Of a DNA stretch of 9,923 nt, positions 1 through 5,797 are shown in pieces. Position numbers and translations under genes: made by a program. The DNA lies in contig JAGRKR010000073.1 of the NCBI GenBank assembly GCA_020442225.1, positions 1 through 9,923 on the forward strand. Direction: 5' to 3'. Under the pieces are notes generated by a model. The model was given only the letters and a program-made list of their open reading frames with translations. It had not been told where the DNA came from and did not search any database. The stretch is from Hyphomicrobiaceae bacterium (GTDB lineage: Bacteria; Pseudomonadota; Alphaproteobacteria; Rhizobiales; Hyphomicrobiaceae). The stretch's first letter is position 1; each line of letters opens with the position of its first letter.

Positions 1-314
1 GCGTCGATCCAGTCCTGATAGGTCGAGGGCACCAGCACGCCGAGCTCGGGGATTTCCTCCCCCTCCTTCGGCCAGACAAGACGCGCAGCGGTCTCCTTCA
101 CCCAGAGCGGGTCGTTCATCAGGTAGTTCTTGCGCTGCTTATAGAGGCGCTCGTACTTCGGATTGACGAGCGACAGCTTGGCGCCCCCCGACGGCGCCTG
201 CGCCGCCGCATCCTCCGGCAGCAAGCCGGCGAGGGCCGCTGCACCACCCATGACCGCAGCCACCCGCAGGAGCTGGCGCCGATCGAGCTCTACCGGATCG
301 AAATCGCTGGCCAT
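1..314 (-). CDS. Twin-arginine signal protein, N-terminal part (gene runs off the left edge)
   Basis: The first 105 codons of a leftward gene are present; the rest lies outside the window. The ATG is at 312-314 and is preceded by a good ribosome binding site (GGGGAGGA on the minus strand, 323-330, 8 nt spacing). Residues 11-17 read DRRQLLR, followed by an Ala/Gly/Leu-rich hydrophobic stretch to about residue 31 and an AAAQA-like cleavage region near residue 40. Together these look like a Tat signal peptide, so the product is probably exported folded to the periplasm. The mature start (LSLVNPKYERLYKQRKNYL and onward) is charged and has many Lys, Arg and Trp; I do not recognise the family. It follows lyase 1 by 43 bp in the same direction. 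With an oligopeptide-type ABC ATPase two genes upstream, a solute-binding protein is a reasonable guess, but a Tat-exported enzyme is equally possible. Confidence 0.75.
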   Translation of the reverse strand, partial: MASDFDPVELDRRQLLRVAAVMGGAAALAGLLPEDAAAQAPSGGAKLSLVNPKYERLYKQRKNYLMNDPLWVKETAARLVWPKEGEEIPELGVLVPSTYQDWID

Positions 315-357
315 GGGCGAAGTCCTCCCCTGAGGCATGACGGACAGAGCGCCGGCC

Positions 358-1338
358 TTATTCGGCGGCAGGCTTGCTCTGGCGTGGATCGTAGGCGCCG
401 ATCGAGGAGTCGTAGCGCTCCAACTTCTCGGCCGGCAGGTACTTCTGCTCGAGCTTGACCACCTCCGGGAAGCCGGTCAGGTCGAAGATGCGGAAGCCGC
501 CCAGTGGATGGTTCTTGGTGGACTGCCAGAAGTCGATCCAGACCTTGTCGCCCTCGGTCTGGTACTTCGTGAGAAAATCGTACATGGCGATGGCGCCGAC
601 GCGGGCGATGTGGAAGCCGACGAGCGCCACGTTGAGCTCGCGCAGCTCCGCCTGGCTCATGGGCGGATCGATCGCCATGGTCGTGATCATCAGCAGGCAT
701 TCCGGGAAGCGCTCGCGGACCGCCCGGATCTCCTCGCGGGTCTGCAGCGCCTCGACATAGAGCATGTCGATGCCGGCCTCGAGATACGCCTCGCCGCGAC
801 GAAACACCTCGTCCATGCCGCCACCGACCGCGCCGCGCGCATCCGTTCGCGCGATGATGACGAAGTCGGGGTCCATCTCGTCGCGCATATCGAGGCAGGC
901 CTTGTACTTGCCCACCGCCTCCTCGAGCGGGATCATCTCCTTGCCCTTGACGAAGCCGCAGCGCTTCGGCGCCACCTGATCCTCCATGAACAGGCCGGCC
1001 GCTCCCGCCCGGATCATCGACTTCACTGTGCGCCGGGCGTTGATGGCGTTGCCGAAACCCGTGTCGCAATCGACGATCACCGGCATATTGACCGCCTGAC
1101 AGATGCGGTCCGTCGCCTCGGCAAGCTCCGTCAATGTGATGAAGCCCGCGTCGGGCAGACCGAGCGTGTTCGTCGAGACGTTGGAGCCGGAGACGCCAAA
1201 CACCTTGAAACCCGTCGCCTCGGCGAGCTGGGCGTGCTGGGCGATGCCGCCCCACACCGTCGGGACCGGTTTCTCGCTGGCGAGGAGATCGCGCAACCGG
1301 CGACCTGGTGAAGCACGCTTGGCGGCAGCTACTGTCAT
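358..1338 (-). CDS. PEP mutase/isocitrate lyase-family C-C lyase (lyase 1; 2,3-dimethylmalate lyase or 2-methylisocitrate lyase-like)
   Basis: A 326-residue enzyme of the isocitrate lyase/PEP mutase TIM-barrel superfamily. Members cleave substituted malates or isocitrates to a 2-oxoacid and a second acid with a Mg2+ ion. Visible features are the SGSNVS loop (residues 50-55), LPDAG (61-65, Asp63), the metal-binding DCDTGFG block (90-96), EDQVAPKRCGF (119-129) with the catalytic Cys127, and ARTDARG (163-169). The length is normal for the small lyases (about 290-330) and far below true isocitrate lyase. Two things differ from 2-methylisocitrate lyase PrpB: the usual His after KRCG is Phe129, and the NxTEFG substrate segment is replaced by residues around 217-228 (MITTMAIDPPMS). 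Substrate is therefore uncertain; 2,3-dimethylmalate-like is my preferred guess from the DmdAB-like neighbours. The start is supported by AAGGAGA at 1345-1351, 6 nt upstream. The gene sits 47 bp after the ABC ATPase and is probably co-transcribed with it. Confidence 0.9.
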   Translation of the reverse strand: MTVAAAKRASPGRRLRDLLASEKPVPTVWGGIAQHAQLAEATGFKVFGVSGSNVSTNTLGLPDAGFITLTELAEATDRICQAVNMPVIVDCDTGFGNAINARRTVKSMIRAGAAGLFMEDQVAPKRCGFVKGKEMIPLEEAVGKYKACLDMRDEMDPDFVIIARTDARGAVGGGMDEVFRRGEAYLEAGIDMLYVEALQTREEIRAVRERFPECLLMITTMAIDPPMSQAELRELNVALVGFHIARVGAIAMYDFLTKYQTEGDKVWIDFWQSTKNHPLGGFRIFDLTGFPEVVKLEQKYLPAEKLERYDSSIGAYDPRQSKPAAE

Positions 1339-1385
1339 GACCGGTCTCCTTGATGGCTCGCGGGTTGCGTCGTCGCGGACGCCGG

Positions 1386-2414
1386 CTAGCCGGTTCGCTC
1401 GGGATCGACGAGATGGCACATCGTGCGGCGGCCTTCCGGCTCCTGCACAACTCTGGGCTCGGTGGTGCTGCATGGCGCGAACGCCTTCGAGCAGCGGGGA
1501 TGGAAACGGCAGCCCGCCGGCAGATCGATCGGGTTCGGCACCGCGCCTTCGAGCTGCACGCGCTCGCGCGCGGCACCGCCCATCAGTGGCACGGCGGCGA
1601 CGAGCGCCTGGGTATAGGGATGGCGCGGCGAGACGAGAACCTCGTCGGCGGTGCCGATCTCGACGATCTTGCCGAGATACATGATGGCGACGCGCTGGCA
1701 GACGTGGCGCATCGTCGAGAGATCGTGGGAAATGTAGAGGATGCTCATCCCGAGATCGCGCGAGAACGAGCGGAAGAGATTGAGGATGCCCGCGCGGATC
1801 GAGACGTCGAGCATCGACACCGGCTCGTCGGCCACGAGCAGCTTGGGCTCGATGGCGATGGCGCGGGCGATGGCGATGCGCTGGAGCTGGCCGCCCGAGA
1901 GCTGATGCGGATAGCGGTCGAAATAGGTCTCGGGCGGCGCAAGACCCGCCCGCTCGAGCGCCCGCACGATCTTCTCGTGCTGGAGGTCGCGGTCTCCAGG
2001 GAAGTGCACGGCCACCGGCTCGCGCACGCTCTCGTAGACCGTGAAGCGCGGATTGAGCGCCTCGTAGGGGTTCTGGAAGACGATCTGAACATTGCGGCGG
2101 AACGATTTCAGCTCGGCGGACGACTGAAAGGACGCCACGTCGGTGCCGCCGAAGCTGATGGTGCCGGCTGTAGGCTTCAGAAGCCGCATGACGGTCATGC
2201 CGGTCGTCGACTTGCCGCAGCCCGACTCGCCGGCGAGGCCGAGGACCTCGCCCTGCTTGATGGCGAAACTGACGCCGTCGACGGCCTTGAGATGGCGATC
2301 CTCGCCGAGCCCCAGGAGACTGGCGAGAAAGCCACGCCGCACCGGATACCACAGACGCAGGTCGGCGACCTCGATCAGACCGTCTGTCGATTTCGTCTCG
2401 ACGCTAGCACTCAT
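1386..2414 (-). CDS. Oligopeptide/dipeptide-type ABC transporter ATP-binding protein (OppF/DppF family)
   Basis: A 342-residue ATPase that would power an inner-membrane importer of the peptide/nickel/opine class. Walker A is at 62-70 (GESGCGKST), the Q-loop near 111-123 (IVFQNPYEALNPR), the signature at 172-176 (LSGGQ), Walker B at 191-198 (KLLVADEP follows the usual pattern) and the switch His at 230 (SHD). The C-terminal oligopeptide domain carries Cys302, Cys308, Cys315 and Cys333. A cysteine set in this domain binds a [4Fe-4S] cluster in some characterised Opp/Dpp ATPases, so a cluster is plausible here. All catalytic motifs are intact. The ATG at 2412-2414 has GGAGG at 2421-2425. It lies between two lyase genes with 47 and 49 bp gaps. 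No permease or second ATPase is visible, so its partners are either further left, beyond the window, or elsewhere in the genome. The transported compound cannot be read from this subunit. Confidence 0.95.
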   Translation of the reverse strand: MSASVETKSTDGLIEVADLRLWYPVRRGFLASLLGLGEDRHLKAVDGVSFAIKQGEVLGLAGESGCGKSTTGMTVMRLLKPTAGTISFGGTDVASFQSSAELKSFRRNVQIVFQNPYEALNPRFTVYESVREPVAVHFPGDRDLQHEKIVRALERAGLAPPETYFDRYPHQLSGGQLQRIAIARAIAIEPKLLVADEPVSMLDVSIRAGILNLFRSFSRDLGMSILYISHDLSTMRHVCQRVAIMYLGKIVEIGTADEVLVSPRHPYTQALVAAVPLMGGAARERVQLEGAVPNPIDLPAGCRFHPRCSKAFAPCSTTEPRVVQEPEGRRTMCHLVDPERTG

Positions 2415-2463
2415 CCGCAGCCTCCGCCCGCGTTGCCGTCATACGCAGCACCTGTGGGCCACC

Positions 2464-3396
2464 CTAGGGCTGGAAGCCGATCGCGCCCTTATACTTCTCG
2501 GTCTCCTCGGCAGGGAGGAACTGCTCCTCGTATTGGCGGATCTCCGGGAAGCCGACGAAATTGTGGAAGTTCTCGGTGGGATGCCCCTTGAGTCCTGGAT
2601 CGACGGGAACCTCGCTGTCCTTCTTCTTGAACTCCGCATAATAGTCGTACATCGCCTTGGTGGCCGCGCGCATGGCGCCGCCGGGATTGATGACGATCTT
2701 GACGCCGATCTGCTGCAGGCGCTCGTAATGCAGGTTGGGCGAGACGCCGGTGCGATTGTAGAGCACGGGACCGGGCACTTCCTTGCACACGGCGGCGATC
2801 TCGTCCTCCGACACCAGCCCTTCCGGGAACGCCACGTCCGCGCCGGCCTCGCGATAGGCCTTGAGCCGCTTGATGGCTTCCTCGAGCGTGCCGCCGGCGA
2901 CGCCGCGCGCGTCGCAGCGCGCGATCAGCACGAAGTTCTTGTCGAGATCGTCGCGCACCTTGGCGGCGGCGCGGATCTTGCCCGCCGCTTCCTCGATCGA
3001 GATCACCTGCTTGCCGGCGACGTGGCCACACCGCTTCGGCGCCACCTGATCCTCGAGATGGATACCCGCCGCGCCGGATCTGATGAACTGCTCCACCGTG
3101 CGCATGACGTTGATGGCGTTGCCGTAGCCCGTGTCGGCATCGCAGATGATGGGAATGTCGACGGCGCTTGCGATCTTGCCGGCCACGTCCGTGACCTCGC
3201 TCAGCGTGGTGAGGCCGACGTCCGGCCGCCCGATATGATTGACGGAGATGCCGTAGCCCGAAACGTAGGCGAGCTTGAAGCCGATCTGCTCGATGATGCG
3301 CCCGCCCATGGCGTTGAAGCATCCGGGGGCGACCAGGATGTCCTTCCCGGCCATCAGCTCCCTGAGGCGGCGCGATGCACTACCCAATCCTGCCAT
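2464..3396 (-). CDS. PEP mutase/isocitrate lyase-family C-C lyase (lyase 2; dimethylmalate lyase or oxaloacetate hydrolase-like)
   Basis: A 310-residue TIM-barrel lyase, first gene of the leftward operon. Visible motifs are VSGYGIS (45-51), GRPDVG (56-61, Asp59), DADTGYG (86-92, metal site), LEDQVAPKRCGH (114-125) with catalytic Cys123 and His125, and ARCDARG (159-165), where lyase 1 and PrpB have ARTDA. The PrpB/isocitrate lyase NxTEFG segment is replaced by NRTGVSP (214-220). It shares long blocks with lyase 1, including the C-terminal GFPE...E..LPAE pattern (282-297 here), so the two are paralogues, but they differ clearly at active-site positions and are not recent duplicates. Members of this group cleave 2,3-dimethylmalate, hydrolyse or decarboxylate oxaloacetate, or split 2-methylisocitrate; the sequence alone does not decide. 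The ATG at 3394-3396 has GAGGGAG at 3404-3410, 7 nt away. It faces away from the LeuC-like gene across a 229-bp control region. Confidence 0.9.
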   Translation of the reverse strand: MAGLGSASRRLRELMAGKDILVAPGCFNAMGGRIIEQIGFKLAYVSGYGISVNHIGRPDVGLTTLSEVTDVAGKIASAVDIPIICDADTGYGNAINVMRTVEQFIRSGAAGIHLEDQVAPKRCGHVAGKQVISIEEAAGKIRAAAKVRDDLDKNFVLIARCDARGVAGGTLEEAIKRLKAYREAGADVAFPEGLVSEDEIAAVCKEVPGPVLYNRTGVSPNLHYERLQQIGVKIVINPGGAMRAATKAMYDYYAEFKKKDSEVPVDPGLKGHPTENFHNFVGFPEIRQYEEQFLPAEETEKYKGAIGFQP

Positions 3397-3468
3397 GTGC
3401 GTGCTCCCTCGCTTGGTCCCGGCTCGGCCGGCTACCGTTGTTGTATTGTCTGGACCTCTCCTGCCCCG

Positions 3469-3497
3469 AGGATTTCCTGTCCGGAGCCCACTGTCAA
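3469..3497 (-). promoter_or_regulatory. Possible sigma-70 promoter for the leftward lyase/ABC operon
   Basis: On the minus strand a perfect TTGACA (-35, 3492-3497) is followed after 17 bp by AATCCT (3469-3474), a weak -10 with three of six consensus bases. It lies about 70-100 bp upstream of the lyase 2 start. The -35 is strong and the spacing is right, but the -10 is poor, so this is tentative. Confidence 0.35.
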
Positions 3498-3515
3498 CAT
3501 GAGAGCGCTGCAAAA

Positions 3516-3529
3516 CAGGCTATTGCCTG
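3516..3529. repeat. Inverted repeat CAGGC-TATT-GCCTG, possible operator
   Basis: Five-base perfect arms flank a 4-nt centre. The outer bases GCA (3510-3512) and TGC (3533-3535) also pair after three mismatches, giving a wider imperfect palindrome at 3510-3535. It lies between the two candidate promoters and overlaps the candidate -35 of the rightward operon, a sensible place for a dimeric regulator. The regulator itself is not in the window. Confidence 0.4.
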
Positions 3530-3551
3530 CACTGCCGCGCCGGAACATGAT

Positions 3552-3585
3552 GGCTCAATTCCCCTTGAAGGACGAGGCTCAATTC
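3552..3585 (+). repeat. Direct repeat: two copies of GGCTCAATTC, possible regulator sites
   Basis: Identical 10-mers occur at 3552-3561 and 3576-3585, with starts 24 bp apart, inside the A/T-richer part of the divergent region and 40-75 bp before the LeuC-like start. Two exact copies this close in a short non-coding stretch suggest repeated binding sites or a small local duplication. Confidence 0.4.
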
Positions 3586-3625
3586 GTCCATGCCAATAAT
3601 CTCCGCATCACGGGAGGCTGCGCCG

Positions 3626-5053
3626 ATGCCAGAAACGCCAGGGGCCGCTCAGGGCCGGACCTATTTCGACAAAGTGTGGGACGATCATGTGATCGCCGAC
3701 ATGGGCGACAACACCTTCCTGCTCTCGATGGACCGCTTGTTCCTGCATGATCTGTCGGGCAGCGCCGCACTCATCCGGCTGGAGCAGTCGGGACGTGGCC
3801 CGGCTCTCAAGAACCATGTCTTCGCCGTGATCGACCACGTGGTCGACACCCGGCCGGGCCACCGCTACGACAGCCCGCGCCCCGGCGGCACCGAGCTCAT
3901 GGTCTCCATGCGCGAGCTGTGCAACAAGCATGGCCTCAATTTCTTCGATGTCGACGACCCCCGCCAGGGCATCGTGCATGTCGTTGCACCCGAGCAGGGC
4001 GTGGCGTTGCCGGGCCTGACGCTGGTCTGCGGCGACAGTCACACCTGCACGCTCGGCGGCGTCGGCGCGCTCGCCTTCGGCATCGGCTCGTCGGAATGCC
4101 TGCACGTGCTGGCCACGCAGGCGCTGCCCCAGATCAAGCCGAAGAACATGCGCGTCACCTATTCCGGCGCGCTCGGCAAGGGCGTGTTCCCCAAGGACAT
4201 GGTCCTGGCGCTCATCGGCCGTATCGGAGCCAACGGCGGCATCGGCTACGCGGTCGAGTTCGCCGGCCCGGTCATCGCCGACATGTCGGTCGAGGGACGC
4301 CTGACGATCTGCAACATGGCCATCGAGTTCTCGGCCAAGTACGGCTTCGTGCCGCCCGACGAGCGCACCATCGAATACGTCAAGGGCCGCCCCTTCTCAC
4401 CCAAGGGCGCGGATTGGGATGCGGCCGTCGCCTACTGGCGCGCCGCACGCACCGACGCCAACGCGCACTTCGACCGCGAGGAGGCCATTGACTGCAATAC
4501 GCTGACGCCACAGGTGACCTGGGGCACGAGCCCGCAGCTCGTCGTGGGCGTCGCGGACAAGGTTCCCGATCCCAAGCAGGCTGCCGACGCGGGCGTATCG
4601 GTCCTCATGAAGCGCGCGCTCGAGTACATGAAGCTCAATGCCGGCGCCCAGATGACGGACGTCCCCATCGACGGCGCCTTCATCGGCTCCTGCACCAACG
4701 CGCGCATCTCGGATCTCCGCCTTGCCGCGCAGGTCCTCAAGGGCCGCAAGGTCGCAGACGGCGTGACGGCGATCTGCATTCCCGGCTCGACCGAGGTCAA
4801 GAAGCAGGCGGAAGCGGAAGGCCTCGACCGCATCATCTCCGAGGCCGGCTTCCAGTGGCGCGAATCCGGATGCGGCTACTGTGCCTACATCGGCGGCGAC
4901 GAGTTCCTCGACAAGCGCGTGGTCACGTCCACCAATCGCAACTTCGAGAACCGGCAGGGCCCGAAGACACGCTCGCATCTGGCCAGTCCCGCCACCGTCG
5001 CGGCCTCCGCCATCCGTGGCCGCATCACCGACCCCCGCGAATTCCTGGCCTGA
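3626..5053 (+). CDS. LeuC/aconitase-family hydro-lyase large subunit (3-isopropylmalate dehydratase-like; possible dimethylmaleate hydratase large subunit)
   Basis: A 475-residue [4Fe-4S] hydro-lyase subunit that catalyses reversible hydration/dehydration of hydroxy-di- or tricarboxylates. It is collinear with bacterial LeuC (about 466 residues): IDHVVDT (69-75), VCGDSHT (134-140), GALAFGIGSSE (147-157), PQVTWGT (295-301), GSCTN (354-358) and GCGYC (415-419). Cys356, Cys416 and Cys419 are the expected cluster ligands, so the enzyme should be active. After the last ligand, LeuC usually has an RCAST-SNRNF segment; here it is RVVTSTNRNF (431-440), a change next to the substrate site. I infer a substrate other than isopropylmalate, supported by the divergent lyases. 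The ATG at 3626 is chosen because GGGAGG (3612-3617) lies 8 nt upstream and the N-terminus then matches LeuC; an in-frame ATG at 3590 lacks such a site. An ordinary LeuC paralogue, citraconate or maleate hydratase remain possible. Confidence 0.9.
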   Translation: MPETPGAAQGRTYFDKVWDDHVIADMGDNTFLLSMDRLFLHDLSGSAALIRLEQSGRGPALKNHVFAVIDHVVDTRPGHRYDSPRPGGTELMVSMRELCNKHGLNFFDVDDPRQGIVHVVAPEQGVALPGLTLVCGDSHTCTLGGVGALAFGIGSSECLHVLATQALPQIKPKNMRVTYSGALGKGVFPKDMVLALIGRIGANGGIGYAVEFAGPVIADMSVEGRLTICNMAIEFSAKYGFVPPDERTIEYVKGRPFSPKGADWDAAVAYWRAARTDANAHFDREEAIDCNTLTPQVTWGTSPQLVVGVADKVPDPKQAADAGVSVLMKRALEYMKLNAGAQMTDVPIDGAFIGSCTNARISDLRLAAQVLKGRKVADGVTAICIPGSTEVKKQAEAEGLDRIISEAGFQWRESGCGYCAYIGGDEFLDKRVVTSTNRNFENRQGPKTRSHLASPATVAASAIRGRITDPREFLA

Positions 5054-5064
5054 AGGAGAGCAAC

Positions 5065-5694
5065 ATGAAGCTGGAGCAATTGGAGCGCGTGACCGGCATC
5101 GCCGCCCCCTTCATGCGCATCAACATCGACACCGACCAAATCGCCCCGACCCGCGAGCACATCCGTGCCCGCAGCGAAGGCTATGGCCCGGGCCTGTTCG
5201 GCGAGATCCGCTATCGCGATCCGGAGACCCGGGAGGAGAACCCGGATTTCGTCCTCAACAAGGTTCCCTACCGCAAGGCGCAGATCCTCATCGCCGACCG
5301 CAATTTCGGCTGCGGCTCGTCGCGCGAGGGCGCCCCGATGCACCTGCGGGGTTTCGGTTTCCGCGCTGTCGTCGCGCCGAGTTTCGGCGGCATCTTCTTC
5401 AACAACTGCTTCCGCAACGGCATCGCGCCGGTCATGCTGCCAGAGGCCGACGTGCACACGCTCGCACGCCAGGTGGAGGAGAAGGGCGGCCACACCCAGA
5501 TCACCGTCGACGTGGTGGCCTCGAAGCTGACCGGCCCCGACGGCAAGGTCTACGCCTTCACCCTGCCCGCCTTCGGCCGGCGCATGCTGCTCGAGGGCAT
5601 CGACGAGATCGAGCAGACGCTCACGATGACACCCGAAATCGACGCCTACCGGCAGCGCGATCGCGCCAAGCGCGGCTGGGCCTGGCTCGGCTGA
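5065..5694 (+). CDS. LeuD-family hydro-lyase small subunit (partner of the LeuC-like protein)
   Basis: A 209-residue swivel-domain subunit that pairs with the upstream large subunit to form the active hydro-lyase; length is normal for LeuD. Recognisable blocks are NIDTDQIAPT (20-29), NPDFVLN (59-65), the diagnostic NFGCGSSREGAP (80-91) and VVAPSFGGIFFNN (102-114). In LeuD the segment just after NxDTDxIxP carries the residues that select the side chain of the substrate. Here it reads TREHIRARSEGYG (29-41), unlike the PKQFL-type sequence of E. coli LeuD, which fits a changed substrate. The gene begins 11 nt after the large-subunit stop, with AAGGAGAG at 5053-5060 overlapping that stop, so the two are translated together. 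Alternatives are an isopropylmalate dehydratase paralogue, dimethylmaleate hydratase DmdB, or a citraconate-type hydratase. Confidence 0.9.
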   Translation: MKLEQLERVTGIAAPFMRINIDTDQIAPTREHIRARSEGYGPGLFGEIRYRDPETREENPDFVLNKVPYRKAQILIADRNFGCGSSREGAPMHLRGFGFRAVVAPSFGGIFFNNCFRNGIAPVMLPEADVHTLARQVEEKGGHTQITVDVVASKLTGPDGKVYAFTLPAFGRRMLLEGIDEIEQTLTMTPEIDAYRQRDRAKRGWAWLG

Positions 5695-5709
5695 CCCGGG
5701 CATCGACCT

Positions 5710-5749
5710 GACGGACGGCGGGCTGCCCCGTGTTGGCCCGGCGTCCGTC
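5710..5749 (+). terminator. Strong GC-rich hairpin after the hydro-lyase genes
   Basis: Arms of 14 nt (5710-5723 and 5736-5749) pair at 13 of 14 positions around a 12-nt loop. The left arm is GACGGACGGCGGGC. The hairpin starts 16 nt after the small-subunit stop and is followed by a C-rich rather than T-rich run, so it is not a classical intrinsic terminator. It may be a partial terminator, or protect the 3' end of the hydro-lyase mRNA and lower expression of the downstream transporter gene. Confidence 0.5.
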
Positions 5750-5797
5750 CCCCTCCTCGGCCATGCCAACTGCACCCCTTCAGGGTAAGTGCCCGCC

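Larger units (their letters stand above)
3397..3625. promoter_or_regulatory. Divergent control region between lyase operon and hydro-lyase operon
   Basis: This 229-bp stretch holds no convincing gene and is visibly richer in A/T than its flanks. It must contain promoters for both diverging operons. It also holds a 10-bp direct repeat and a short palindrome, annotated separately, which suggests a shared transcription factor. For the rightward operon, a possible -35/-10 pair is TTGCCT (3523-3528) and CATGAT (3546-3551) with 17 bp between, each matching the consensus at four of six positions. An AATAAT (3595-3600) is also present but has no good -35 at the right distance and would leave a very short leader. 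Promoter placement is inference. Confidence 0.6.

Noticed and set aside
290..1576. Long minus-strand frame of 428 residues overlapping lyase 1
   Set aside because: Arg- and Gly-rich shadow of lyase 1 and neighbouring genes in another frame, typical of high-GC DNA; no motif.
358..2352. A 664-residue open frame that would fuse lyase 1 to a long N-terminal extension
   Set aside because: The extension runs through the ABC ATPase gene in another frame and gives Arg/Pro/Ser-rich sequence with no family match. The ATG at 1338 has a strong ribosome binding site and gives the normal family start.
1350..2591. Long plus-strand frame of 413 residues opposite the ABC ATPase
   Set aside because: It is antisense to a gene with complete ATPase motifs, and its composition is that of a mirror frame (many Arg, His, Asp, Ala).
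3590..3625. Earlier ATG at 3590 for the LeuC-like gene
   Set aside because: No good ribosome binding site precedes it, and the 12 extra residues are not found in LeuC; 3626 has GGGAGG at proper spacing.
2143..3750. Plus-strand frame of 535 residues across lyase 2 and the divergent region
   Set aside because: Antisense to lyase 2 and overlapping the start of the LeuC-like gene; no recognisable domain.
4889..4903. GGDEF residues in the LeuC-like protein, suggesting a diguanylate cyclase motif
   Set aside because: Five chance residues just after the cluster-binding CGYC (423-427) inside an otherwise collinear LeuC-type domain; no cyclase domain is present.
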